DNA from: Neobacillus rhizosphaerae
GTDB lineage: Bacteria; Bacillota; Bacilli; Bacillales; Cytobacillaceae
Length of the DNA stretch: 64,000 bases
Reading direction: 5' to 3'
NCBI RefSeq assembly: GCF_937468385.1
Contig: NZ_CALBWS010000002.1
Span: 53,742 to 117,741 of the forward strand
Shown piece by piece: positions 8,441 through 17,016 of this stretch. The position numbers were made by a program, and so were the translations under genes. How positions within the stretch are numbered: the stretch's first letter is position 1; every line of letters starts with the position of its first letter. Under the pieces are notes generated by a model, which saw nothing but the letters and a program-made list of their open reading frames with translations, was not told where the DNA came from and did no database searches.

Positions 8441-8756
8441 ACAAATGCTGACGCAATGCGATTCGGCATTTGTCTTTCTTTATGAATGTTATCGTAAAAA
8501 TGAAAATGCCTTGCAGTTATCATGGCTGCAAGGCATTTTTCTATTAATACGAACAAAGGGGATGGGAGAAATTTTTCACGATCAAACAAAGGGGTATATG
8601 TTTGTAGTGATCAACTTCATGAATATAATATAGCATGTGTTCGAAGATGATGACAATAAGTTTGTGCTTTATTTCACATTATTGTCATAAAATCATAAAT
8701 TCACGAAATGGACAATAGACATAGTAGTAATCATCCTTATAAAGGTGGAATTTACT
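8441..8756. other. Intergenic region between spxH and the small membrane gene
   Basis: Holds the spxH terminator and, at 8650-8659 and 8679-8688, a perfect 10-base inverted repeat ATGACAATAA / TTATTGTCAT separated by 19 bases. The repeat lies 70-107 bases upstream of the next gene and could be an operator. I see no other gene. Confidence 0.5.
8503..8540 (+). terminator. Terminator after spxH
   Basis: AAAATGCCTTGCAG / CTGCAAGGCATTTTT stem of 14 base pairs with a short loop and T-tract. Confidence 0.9.
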
Positions 8757-8930
8757 GTGGGCAAAACTCCTTTTATCATTATGATTCTCTTTATTCTGTT
8801 TGCCTTTTTTCTTCATTTACTTGCCTTATTGAAGATATTCCCACTATTAATCAGTGTGCCAACTTTGTTTATTTCCATTTTAATCTTCCTCTTTTATCTT
8901 AATAACCGAAACCGATTTAAAGGATTTTAA
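8757..8930 (+). CDS. Small hydrophobic membrane protein (57 aa)
   Basis: Starts at GTG with AAAGGTGG 8 bases upstream. Almost the whole peptide is hydrophobic: two membrane segments at about residues 5-26 and 29-49 separated by a Lys, ending in a basic NNRNRFKGF tail. No family recognised. In B. subtilis the small gene yizD occupies the same place between pepF and spxH, so it may be its positional equivalent, but I cannot show homology. A strong bidirectional terminator follows. Confidence 0.65.
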   Translation: MGKTPFIIMILFILFAFFLHLLALLKIFPLLISVPTLFISILIFLFYLNNRNRFKGF

Positions 8931-8965
8931 AAGGGACAGCTGCCTAGTTGGCGCCGTCCCTTTTT
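8929..8965. terminator. Bidirectional terminator between the small membrane gene and pepF
   Basis: AAAAGGGAC / GTCCCTTTTT outer stem with an inner GC..GCC / GGC..GC stem, A-tract on one side and T-tract on the other. Confidence 0.85.
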
Positions 8966-9017
8966 CCTACTTTCCTAGATCAGCGCCTAGAGGTCAATGC
9001 GCTAATGCTATTTGTGC

Positions 9018-10835
9018 TTATGATAACAATTGTTCTAATTCGTTTAGTTTCTCTTCGAATACCTTACAAGCATCCTTAATTGGATCGGCACTTGTCATGT
9101 CAACGCCCGCTTTCTTAAGCACTTCAATTGGATAATCTGAGCTTCCGGCGCTGAGGAAATCAATATAACGCTTAACCGCTGGCTCGCCTTCTTCTAAAAT
9201 CTGTTTGCTTAGCGCAGTGGCTGCACTGAAGCCCGTCGCGTATTGGTATACATAATAATTGTAATAGAAATGAGGAATTCTTGCCCATTCTAAGCCGATT
9301 TCCTCATCAATCACAATATCTTCTTCACCAAAATACTTTTTATTTAAAGCATAGTAGCTTTCTGTTAACGCATCTGCCGTTAATGCTTCGTTATTTTGTG
9401 CTTTTTGGTGGATTAAGTGTTCAAACTCAGCAAACATAGTTTGACGGAATACAGTGCCCCTAAAACCTTCTAAATAATGATTCAACAAGTATATCCGCTT
9501 TTGTTCGTCATCAATCGTTTTTAATAGATGATCATTTAGTAATGCTTCATTACAGGTGGAAGCCACTTCAGCAACGAAAATCGAATAGTTTCCATACGGA
9601 TAAGGCTGTGATTTCCGTGTATAGTAGCTATGCACGGAATGACCAAATTCATGGGCTAATGTGAATAAATCATTCACATTTGCCTGCCAGTTCATCAGGA
9701 TATATGGATGCGTACCGTATGCACCGGAAGAATATGCACCGCTCCGCTTTCCTTTATTTTCATGAACATCGACCCAGCGGTTTTCAAAACCATCTTTTAA
9801 AATCTTCGAATACTCCTCACCTAACGGGGCTAACCCATTGATGACTAGCTCTTTCGCCTCTTCGTATTTTATTTCCATCTTTACATCTTTTACAAGCGGT
9901 GTATACAAATCATACATATGAAGTTCATCAAGGCCCAGCACTTTTTTCCGAAGCTTCACATAGCGATGTAATAAAGGAAGGTTTTCCGTAATCGTATTTA
10001 CAAGGTTTTCATACACACTCTCGGGAATATTATTGGCAGAAAGGGCTGCATTCCTTGCTGAATCATATTTTCTTACTCTTGCATTAAAATTGTCCTTTTT
10101 CACATTGCCACTTAATGTGCTTGAGAATGTATTTTTAAAACCACCATACGTTTTATATACCGCTTTAAAGGCATCCCGCCTTACACGTGGGTCTTCACTT
10201 TCCAAGAAGCGGATATAACGACCATGGGTAATTTCAACTTCTTGCCCGTTCCCATCTTTTATCGATGGGAATTCCAAATCAGCATTGTTTAACATCCCAA
10301 ATGTATTAGTGGAAGCATCCATTACTTCGCTTGCCTCTGCTAGTAATGCTTCCTGCTCAGCACTTAACACATGCGGTCTTTGCAAATTAATTTCAGCAAT
10401 GGCGTGCTCATATAGCTTTAATTCTGGCTTTTCATTTAGAAAGCTCGTCACTTTGCTTTCATCGATTGAGAGAATTTCCGGAACGATAAAGGCCAACTGA
10501 CTTCCTGCTTGTGAATACAGATTCTTCATTCGGTCATCTAAGCCTTGATAAAAGGAATTAGTTGTATCTTGGTCATAGCGCATATGCGAATATGTATAAA
10601 GCTTTCCAATTCGTTCTAATAGCTCATCTTGGAACTGAAGAGCTTTATAAAGCGTCTCCGCACTTTCTTCTAATTTCCCTTCAAACTCCTTAATTCCCGG
10701 GATTAGCTTTTTTACCTCTTGGAATTCTTTTTCCCATTCCTTATCATCTGCAAAAATATCTTCTAATTTCCATGTGTCATCCACAGGAATCTCATTTCTT
10801 GCAGGTAGTGACTTTACTGCAGTTTCATTTGCCAT
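9018..10835 (-). CDS. pepF: Oligoendopeptidase F
   Basis: A 605-residue M3B zinc metallopeptidase that cleaves 7-17-residue peptides in the cytoplasm. The zinc site HEFGHSVHSYY is intact at about two thirds of the chain, and the flanking GTHPYILMNW and IFVAEVASTCNEAL segments are typical of PepF (YjbG in B. subtilis, 609 residues). The ATG at 10835 is used because GGAGG lies 7 bases upstream; an adjacent ATG at 10838 is too close. It sits near the Opp and App importers, which would supply peptides. In B. subtilis overexpressed PepF inhibits sporulation through a peptide signal. Confidence 0.96.
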   Translation of the reverse strand: MANETAVKSLPARNEIPVDDTWKLEDIFADDKEWEKEFQEVKKLIPGIKEFEGKLEESAETLYKALQFQDELLERIGKLYTYSHMRYDQDTTNSFYQGLDDRMKNLYSQAGSQLAFIVPEILSIDESKVTSFLNEKPELKLYEHAIAEINLQRPHVLSAEQEALLAEASEVMDASTNTFGMLNNADLEFPSIKDGNGQEVEITHGRYIRFLESEDPRVRRDAFKAVYKTYGGFKNTFSSTLSGNVKKDNFNARVRKYDSARNAALSANNIPESVYENLVNTITENLPLLHRYVKLRKKVLGLDELHMYDLYTPLVKDVKMEIKYEEAKELVINGLAPLGEEYSKILKDGFENRWVDVHENKGKRSGAYSSGAYGTHPYILMNWQANVNDLFTLAHEFGHSVHSYYTRKSQPYPYGNYSIFVAEVASTCNEALLNDHLLKTIDDEQKRIYLLNHYLEGFRGTVFRQTMFAEFEHLIHQKAQNNEALTADALTESYYALNKKYFGEEDIVIDEEIGLEWARIPHFYYNYYVYQYATGFSAATALSKQILEEGEPAVKRYIDFLSAGSSDYPIEVLKKAGVDMTSADPIKDACKVFEEKLNELEQLLS

Positions 10836-10958
10836 CATCCATCCTCCATTCAAATTCGGATTGTGAAAAGAATCCACACATAAATATATTCTCCTAATTA
10901 TTCTAATTTCCTTTAAAATGTGTAACAAGCTATCCCCTATATTATGCCCAGTTTTTAT

Positions 10959-12155
10959 TTATTTTTCTGTAAGAATACGTGTGTTTTTTTGATAAAAGAG
11001 AGTTTTTGCCTCCTCTCTCTCCCGGTTGGACCTTGGTATCGTAATTTTTCGTTGGACTTGGAATTCAGTGTTTCCTTTTCTGATTAAAATACCGAACCGC
11101 ACTAAATGTTGTAAATACTCCATTTCGGCTAGTAAGGGGGTGACCTGCACTAACTGTGGCAAATTTCGAATGATAATATCCTTCCTCCTTATTCTTTTGT
11201 TAAAATGAGCCTTAATTTCTTGTAAAGTAATCAAATCATTGGGGTTCTTCCCTGCAAGAACATCAAGGAATAAATAGGTTTGCCAAATAATTGGAGCAGT
11301 TTGAATGGTTAACGAATGAGGAACAGGAAGGCCAATTTCTGGTGGCAACAAGAACAAATTAAGGTTTTTTGTATAAATCTCATTAAGAAATGGATTTTGT
11401 ATTTTTACAGGATGACGTGTCAAATTAAATTTGAAATTTTCTATCTCGCTCATCCAACTGGATAGATTAAGATGATGCTCACTTATTGGTTCTAATAAGC
11501 CTTCTATTTTCAAATCATTAAGTGGATATTGGGATGTTTGTGCGAACGCATTTTTAATTGAGTAGGAAGTTATCGATCCAACTAATTGAAAAAGATGTTT
11601 TTCGGGGCAATATGATGGAATATAAAGATTTCCAGACGAAGTAGCTCGTAAAAATAAATAATGAAAATTGGACAATGAGATAATATCTAGTTTCTTTTGG
11701 TGAATATGGTTGCTTGAGAGTATCCATAATGGATGGTATTCATTTTTGAGATACGTTTTCGTCCTCTTGATAAAAGCGTTTTCCGGAAGCGATGAGCACT
11801 GATACTCCAAGGCGTATTTCTTTTCCTTAAACTTAAACAAAATATCGGGGCGCTGCCCAATCTCCTTATCATAGAATTCCAGCACAGAAGGTATTCTTTG
11901 CCGAATGAGCCACTGATATAACTGCCGTTTCCCTTCCATATGGGTGATCGTTTCATTTTCATAAAACTCACTGCAGCTACTGCTTTGTTTATGTGCAAAA
12001 TGAAAAATTCGTTGATCCCCTAATTTAAGAGAAACACTTTCACCGCATATTGGACAAAAAAATTCTTCTTTACTGCGAAAATATAAAAGAGTTTCCTTTT
12101 TGTAATTATAACCTAGGTTGATTTTTTTACCAGATCTTGTATGCGCAGTTAGCAA
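10959..12155 (-). CDS. coiA: Competence protein CoiA
   Basis: A 398-residue CoiA-family protein (YjbF), needed for efficient recombination of transformed DNA in streptococci and B. subtilis. The N-terminal region carries a treble-clef-like FFCPICGESVSLK...FHFAHK zinc site. It is followed by the CoiA nuclease domain with the RPDILFKF and YALEYQCSSLP elements (Asp and E-x-Q of a restriction-like PD-ExK site). TTG at 12155 is the start because AAAGGAGA lies 7 bases upstream and the protein then begins MLTAHTRSGKK as expected. It lies next to mecA, a regulator of competence. Confidence 0.93.
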   Translation of the reverse strand: MLTAHTRSGKKINLGYNYKKETLLYFRSKEEFFCPICGESVSLKLGDQRIFHFAHKQSSSCSEFYENETITHMEGKRQLYQWLIRQRIPSVLEFYDKEIGQRPDILFKFKEKKYALEYQCSSLPENAFIKRTKTYLKNEYHPLWILSSNHIHQKKLDIISLSNFHYLFLRATSSGNLYIPSYCPEKHLFQLVGSITSYSIKNAFAQTSQYPLNDLKIEGLLEPISEHHLNLSSWMSEIENFKFNLTRHPVKIQNPFLNEIYTKNLNLFLLPPEIGLPVPHSLTIQTAPIIWQTYLFLDVLAGKNPNDLITLQEIKAHFNKRIRRKDIIIRNLPQLVQVTPLLAEMEYLQHLVRFGILIRKGNTEFQVQRKITIPRSNREREEAKTLFYQKNTRILTEK

Positions 12156-12213
12156 TTCAACATCTCCTTTCTCGTTTAATAATTCGCCAAATTTTGCTAT
12201 TATTCCTTTAAAT

Positions 12214-12248
12214 AAAAAAAGAAAACTCGCCCATTTTGACAAGTTTTC
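12214..12248 (-). terminator. Terminator after cls
   Basis: GAAAACTTGTC / GGCGAGTTTTC stem (with G-T pairs) and a following run of seven Ts on the minus strand. Confidence 0.8.
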
Positions 12249-12249
12249 C

Positions 12250-13761
12250 TTAAAGAAGCGGCGAAAGTAACCGCGATGTCGATTCCAGTAATCTTAGTCC
12301 AAAATGCCGCTTTTGGAATGTTTGTAATTCAAGCTGTGTAGCATGTTCTACGTCATTTAAATATTCTGCGACAAGCTTATCGGTGCTTTTCGTTCGGAAC
12401 AAGAAGGCATTTACTTCAAAATTCAAATGAAAGCTCCTCATATCCATATTAGACGTTCCAATCGAGGCAAGCTCATTATCAACGATGATAATCTTACTGT
12501 GCATGAAACCTCGTTCATATTCGTACACTTTAACCCCAGCCTCCAAAAGTTCCGGGAAATAAGATCTTGACGCATGAAAGACAATTCTTTTATCTGGCCG
12601 ATTTGGTACAAGCAGCCTTACATCGATCCCACTCAGTGCTGCCACCTTTAGCGCCGAAAAAATATCTTCATCTGGAATAAAATATGGGGATGCAATCCAA
12701 ACTGATCGTTCCGCCGAAGCAATCATCGAAAAAAAGATATTTTTAATTACGCTCCATTCATTATCAGGTCCGCCGGCAATCAATTGAACCCCCCCATGAC
12801 TTTTATGATCAATTTGTGGGGATAAGTATTCCGCCGTTAAAAAACTATGATTTGTCATATAATACCAATCTTGCAAAAAAATAAGTTGGAGAGTGCGTAC
12901 AGCTTCACCTTTAAGCATTAAATGAGTATCCCGCCAGAAGCCAATATGCTTATCTCTCCCTAAGTATTCATCACCGATATTCAACCCACCCACAAACCCA
13001 ATCGTGCCATCAATCACAATAATTTTACGATGATTGCGAAAATTAAATTTATTATTTAAAAAAGGCAATTTTACGGGTCCGAAGGATATCGTTTCAATAC
13101 CGGCATTTTTCAATTCATTAATATATGCCTTTGAAAGCTGCCATGAACCCACTGCATCAAATAAAAAACGAATTTTAACCCCTTGGTTCGCTTTGTCAAT
13201 GAGAATATCTTTTATTTCCTGACCAATAAGATCGTGACGAACAATATAATATTCCATGTGAATATGATGTCTCGCTCGCTTCAATTGTTCAATAATATGT
13301 CGAAAAGTTTCTTCTCCATTTGTTAATACTTTTGTCGAAGTATCAAAGGAGATTGGACTGTTTCCTAGTTTTTGTGCCAGGTTAAACAATTTCGCTTGAT
13401 GTTCCCCCATTAAACTTAGTTTTTCCTCATTCCTTGGGTCATCTTCTCCTTCAACCGTAAGGAATGCTTGTTTGTCTAGGAAATACTTCTTTCTATACAT
13501 CTTCTCTTTTCGATAGTTTCGTCCAAAGAGGAGATAAAAAATAAAGCCGACATAGGGAAAGCTTCCTAAAACGACTAACCATGTAATTGTTTGTGTCGGA
13601 TGACGGTTCTCGAGGAAAATGACAAACCCGATAAAAATAACTGATAGCGAAATTAAAACGCTTAAGATTCCAATGATTCCACCTTCCAATCGACCCTTAA
13701 ATAAAAATAAGAGTATGGATAATACGGATAAAAATATGACGACTCTTACTGTGTTTTTCAA
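12250..13761 (-). CDS. cls: Cardiolipin synthase
   Basis: A phospholipase-D superfamily enzyme (503 residues) that condenses two phosphatidylglycerols into cardiolipin at the membrane. Two N-terminal membrane segments (about residues 5-22 and 27-50) and a PLDc_N segment (WLVVLGSFPYVGFIFYLLFGR) precede two HKD sites: HRKIIVIDG...GGLNIGDEY and HSKIIIVDN...GTSNMDMRSF. TTG at 13761 is preferred since CAGGTGA lies just before it; a GTG at 13770 is possible. In B. subtilis this position between mecA and coiA is empty, so cls is an insertion relative to that order. Confidence 0.95.
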   Translation of the reverse strand: MKNTVRVVIFLSVLSILLFLFKGRLEGGIIGILSVLISLSVIFIGFVIFLENRHPTQTITWLVVLGSFPYVGFIFYLLFGRNYRKEKMYRKKYFLDKQAFLTVEGEDDPRNEEKLSLMGEHQAKLFNLAQKLGNSPISFDTSTKVLTNGEETFRHIIEQLKRARHHIHMEYYIVRHDLIGQEIKDILIDKANQGVKIRFLFDAVGSWQLSKAYINELKNAGIETISFGPVKLPFLNNKFNFRNHRKIIVIDGTIGFVGGLNIGDEYLGRDKHIGFWRDTHLMLKGEAVRTLQLIFLQDWYYMTNHSFLTAEYLSPQIDHKSHGGVQLIAGGPDNEWSVIKNIFFSMIASAERSVWIASPYFIPDEDIFSALKVAALSGIDVRLLVPNRPDKRIVFHASRSYFPELLEAGVKVYEYERGFMHSKIIIVDNELASIGTSNMDMRSFHLNFEVNAFLFRTKSTDKLVAEYLNDVEHATQLELQTFQKRHFGLRLLESTSRLLSPLL

Positions 13762-13806
13762 AGTACTCACCTGCCAAAATTTTCAATATACACAAATGTT
13801 AAAAAT

Positions 13807-13830
13807 ACCGATTTCAAATATGAAATCGGT
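13807..13830 (-). terminator. Terminator after mecA
   Basis: Perfect ACCGATTTCA / TGAAATCGGT stem with a 4-base loop, followed by ATTTTTA on the minus strand. Confidence 0.85.
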
Positions 13831-13838
13831 ACTTGTTG

Positions 13839-14510
13839 TCAACTAAAGTACTTTCGTAATTCTGCAAAAACATTATTGGATATAATTTCTTTTCCATACT
13901 CTTGAATTCGATGGATCGTCAGCTGTGTTTCATGACCATATTCAAGTAAAACACTTAAGAAATCATCTATTTCATCTTCCTCAAATAATTCCTCAGGAAA
14001 TTCAACATAAAGATAATATTTCCCTTCATAATGATATAGCATAGTAACTAAATCATCTAATCCTGGACGATTGGCAAGCATAATCACATCTTCAAAATCT
14101 TTAAAGGCAAGGAGAAACTCTAATGTCTCTTCCTCAAGTGAGATATCTTCCTCATCAGGTTGATGAGGATTGAAATGCTGATCCAAAAGCTCTTCAATTT
14201 TATCATCTACAGGAATGTCTTTTATTTTATCATTAGGAATTGGGAGTTCAAACTTTTGCCCATCCTTTGAAAGCTGCGCTTTGGTCACAAGAACCTCTAA
14301 ACCTTTATCAAGAGCTTGAACTTGAATCCAAAGTGGACCTTCGACGGTAAATTCTTCATCGCCATGGACTTCATCCATCATTTCCCAAAATAATTCTTCA
14401 CTACGTTCGCGATTGTACCAAATTTCCTCGCGATCAAAGCCTCTTTCTTCTATATCTCCATAAGAAATATAAAATTTCACTGTATTCTCATTAATACGTT
14501 CAATCTCCAT
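13839..14510 (-). CDS. mecA: Adaptor protein MecA
   Basis: A 223-residue MecA protein that binds ClpC and targets ComK (and ComS) for degradation. The N-terminal substrate-binding domain begins MEIERINENTVKFYISY. An acidic linker (about 110-125, QPDEEDISLEEE) leads into the C-terminal ClpC-binding domain (FEDVIMLANRP, YYLYVEFPEE). ATG at 14510 is chosen over 14513 for spacing from GGGAGAGG and because it matches the standard MecA N-terminus. It is separated from spx by 293 bases in which I see no gene; B. subtilis has yjbE there. Confidence 0.96.
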   Translation of the reverse strand: MEIERINENTVKFYISYGDIEERGFDREEIWYNRERSEELFWEMMDEVHGDEEFTVEGPLWIQVQALDKGLEVLVTKAQLSKDGQKFELPIPNDKIKDIPVDDKIEELLDQHFNPHQPDEEDISLEEETLEFLLAFKDFEDVIMLANRPGLDDLVTMLYHYEGKYYLYVEFPEELFEEDEIDDFLSVLLEYGHETQLTIHRIQEYGKEIISNNVFAELRKYFS

Positions 14511-14772
14511 CATAACCTCTCCCTTCCGATTTCCTTATTGAAGGGACTAAATACCCCCAAGCAGATCATGCTTTATCCATTTACATCTAAAAAGGTTAAA
14601 AGCTTTTCTGGATAAAAGTAAATACTCTTGTACTTTCATTTTATGACAAAAGTACTAATAAGGGAAATAAAAAAACTAAAAATCATAAAAACCATCATTA
14701 TGCCTATATATATTTGATTAATTGTAGCAAAATGAATTAGAAACTACAAACTTTCCGGTCTCAGTATACAAA

Positions 14773-14800
14773 AAAAGACCTTCGTTTAAGAAGGCCTTTT
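14773..14800 (-). terminator. Terminator after spx
   Basis: AAAAGACCTTC / GAAGGCCTTTT stem followed by a T-tract on the minus strand. Confidence 0.85.
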
Positions 14801-14803
14801 TAT

Positions 14804-15199
14804 TTAATTAACCATTCGCTGTGCTTCTCGCAATTGGAATGTTCTCACTCTTCTTGGTAAGAATCTTCTAATTTCATCTTCATTATAACCAACCTGTAAA
14901 CGTTTTTCATCTATAATTATTGGGCGGCGCAGCAGTCCAGGATTTTCCTTAATCAATCCAAATAAATCCTGAAGCGGCATAGAATCTAAGTTAACATCTA
15001 ATTTTTGAAATGTTTTTGATCTAGTGGAAATAATCTCATCTGTCCCATCTTCCGTCATTCGAAGAATTTCTTTAATTTCCTCCATTGATAATGGTTCAGA
15101 GAAAATATTTCTTTCCGTGTATGGGATTTCATGCTCTTCCAACCAGGATTTAGCTTTCCTACATGATGTACAACTTGGTGAAGTGTATAGTGTTACCAT
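14804..15199 (-). CDS. spx: Transcriptional regulator Spx
   Basis: A 131-residue ArsC-like regulator that binds the RNA polymerase alpha C-terminal domain and reprograms transcription during disulfide stress. The CxxC redox switch is at residues 10-13 (CTSC). RRPI-type and [13 protein letters not shown] segments match Spx, the latter being the C-terminal ClpXP recognition tail. Start ATG with AGGAG upstream. The adaptor SpxH for its degradation is encoded nearby at 7571. A sigma-A-like promoter is visible upstream. Confidence 0.97.
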   Translation of the reverse strand: MVTLYTSPSCTSCRKAKSWLEEHEIPYTERNIFSEPLSMEEIKEILRMTEDGTDEIISTRSKTFQKLDVNLDSMPLQDLFGLIKENPGLLRRPIIIDEKRLQVGYNEDEIRRFLPRRVRTFQLREAQRMVN

Positions 15200-15781
15200 C
15201 TGTTTTTCACACTCCTCTATAATTTACAGTTCGTTTTTATAAAACCAAAATATTAATATAATCAAGTTTTAATTTTCTAGCAAACATCAAAATTAAAATT
15301 ATTATAAACAAGTAATTTATATCATTAATTATACACCACTGTTCCTAAAAAAGGTATCCCTTTTTCAAAAATAATTGAATAGCCTTAAACAGTCCCAAAT
15401 TAAAGGGTACATTATATTAGACGAATGATTCACCTAAAAGTTTCATAAATACTTACTAATTTATCGATATTTTTTTCAATCTTTATCTACTTCTTCTCTA
15501 TAACGTTCGGTTCCATAGCTAAATTTTTTGAGGGTCATCAAGAAAAAAGACTATTCCTCCCACCCATGTATCAATTTATCACACCATCCTTAATACTTTC
15601 TTAAATTTCATTCTCAATTAACATCCCGAATTGAAAACGCATTCATTTATTCTAAAAAAACTTTCAAGTGGTTTATTTATTTTCCTCTTTCAATAAGGAG
15701 TAAGTTCTTTTAAAATATGAGGTAGTGGTATTAGTATAGTCTGATAAAAAGTATAATAAGTTTATAAAGGGAGGTTCTACC
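15200..15781. other. Long AT-rich region between spx and a small + strand gene
   Basis: About 580 bases without a credible gene. It contains the spx leader and promoter near 15240, and near 15745 a TATAAT-like element before the next gene. I see no hairpin terminator, riboswitch or repeat. In B. subtilis yjbB and yjbC stand between oppF and spx; both are absent here. Confidence 0.5.
15237..15265 (-). promoter_or_regulatory. Sigma-A-type promoter upstream of spx
   Basis: On the minus strand TTGATT (15260-15265) and TTATAA (15237-15242) are separated by 17 bases, about 40 bases before the start codon. B. subtilis spx has several promoters; others may exist further upstream. Confidence 0.5.
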
Positions 15782-15967
15782 ATGGGAGCTTACATAACTG
15801 ATTTAACAATCGTTGCCTTGTTAATCGTAGGGATTACGGCATTGATGGGAGTTATTACAAACAGTTTTGGAGAAAAAGTATTCGGTGGCAAGCGTCGGAG
15901 TGAATTTGTTGATGAAAGTGCCAAATACCAAACTGGATGGAAAACGGTTGGCGGAAAAAAGAACTAA
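15782..15967 (+). CDS. Small membrane protein of unknown function (61 aa)
   Basis: Start ATG with a strong AAGGGAGG site. One membrane segment at about residues 7-27 (TDLTIVALLIVGITALMGVI), followed by a soluble tail with basic clusters (GGKRRSE, GGKKN). No family recognised. It is transcribed toward oppF and is followed by a bidirectional terminator. Likely real because of the ribosome site and coherent composition. Confidence 0.6.
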   Translation: MGAYITDLTIVALLIVGITALMGVITNSFGEKVFGGKRRSEFVDESAKYQTGWKTVGGKKN

Positions 15968-15984
15968 ACGGACAATGTATTAAC

Positions 15985-16027
15985 GAAAGCGCAAGGCTTC
16001 TAGAGCTAGACAATTTTCAAAGTCCAA
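15985..16027 (+). repeat. Degenerate deleted copy of repeat family A
   Basis: GAAAGCGCAAGGC joined to CTAGAGCTAGACAATTTTC and an AGTCCAAA tail. This is the same end-to-end arrangement as the copy at 6967-7011, with more substitutions. Confidence 0.5.
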
Positions 16028-16046
16028 ATATTATACTTATCTAAAA

Positions 16047-16070
16047 AAACGATCTCAATCGAGATCGTTT
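16047..16070. terminator. Bidirectional terminator between the 61-aa gene and oppF
   Basis: Perfect AAACGATCTC / GAGATCGTTT stem with a 4-base loop, A-tract before and eight further Ts after. Confidence 0.9.
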
Positions 16071-16074
16071 TTTT

Positions 16075-17016
16075 TTAATGGTTTGATTGTGCCTTGTATT
16101 GATTAAATTCTTTCTCAGAACAAAGAACGAAATGGCCAGGAGTTACTTCTCTAAATTCAATAGATTCATTACCCCCGTAATTATGACTAGCTGGATCATA
16201 TGATTTCCGTCTCCGTGACCGTTCACTGATCGGATCTGGAGCTGGAATTGCTGATAAAAGTGATTGAGTATAGGGGTGAAGCGGATTTCGATAAAGCTCA
16301 TCAGCAGGAGCAAGTTCCACCATTTTACCAAAATACATAACACCAATTCGATCACTAATATATTTTACCATTGATAGGTCATGCGCAATAAAAAGGTATG
16401 TTAAATCTTTTTCTTTTTGCAGCTTTTTCATTAAATTAACAACCTGAGCTTGAATGGAAACATCCAAGGCAGAAATCGGCTCATCGGCGATGATAAATTC
16501 TGGTTGGACTGCAAGTGCACGGGCAATGCCAATCCGTTGCCGCTGACCGCCACTAAATTCATGCGGATAACGAGTAGCGTGCTCTTTGTTCAGCCCTACT
16601 GTTTCCAATAGCTCGTATACTTGCTCCATCCGCTCTTCTTTTGATTTTGCCAAACCATGAATGTCGATTCCTTCAGCGATTACGTCAGCAATTTTTAATC
16701 TCGGGTTTAATGATGCATAAGGATCTTGGAAAATCATTTGCATTTTCCTATTAAACTCTTTTAATTGCTTTTTCGATTTTTTACCATGGACATTGACACC
16801 ATCATAAATGACTTCACCGCCAGTGGCGTCATACAAACGGATAATCGTCCGGCCTGTTGTGGATTTACCACAGCCAGATTCACCGACAAGCCCCATTACT
16901 TCACCTTTATAAATATCAAAGGAAACAGTATCAACGGCTTTTACTTCATTCAATTTTCCTTCATTAAAATATTGCTTTAGGTTTTTTATTTCTAGTAATT
17001 TTTTTCTTTCAGCCAT
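16075..17016 (-). CDS. oppF: Oligopeptide ABC transporter ATP-binding protein OppF
   Basis: One of two ATPases of the Opp importer (313 residues). Walker A GESGCGKST, Q-loop QDPYASLNP, signature SGGQRQRIGIARAL, Walker B FIIADEPISALD and H-loop AHDLS are intact. The usual C-terminal oligopeptide/dipeptide extension is short and lacks the Cys-rich CPFHPRC motif that the AppF paralogue has. Its start codon directly follows the oppD stop, with GGAGGG inside oppD. Last gene of the oppABCDF operon. Confidence 0.95.
   Translation of the reverse strand: MAERKKLLEIKNLKQYFNEGKLNEVKAVDTVSFDIYKGEVMGLVGESGCGKSTTGRTIIRLYDATGGEVIYDGVNVHGKKSKKQLKEFNRKMQMIFQDPYASLNPRLKIADVIAEGIDIHGLAKSKEERMEQVYELLETVGLNKEHATRYPHEFSGGQRQRIGIARALAVQPEFIIADEPISALDVSIQAQVVNLMKKLQKEKDLTYLFIAHDLSMVKYISDRIGVMYFGKMVELAPADELYRNPLHPYTQSLLSAIPAPDPISERSRRRKSYDPASHNYGGNESIEFREVTPGHFVLCSEKEFNQYKAQSNH

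Noticed and set aside
10033..10500. Short + strand frames opposite pepF
   Set aside because: Antisense to a conserved peptidase without independent support.
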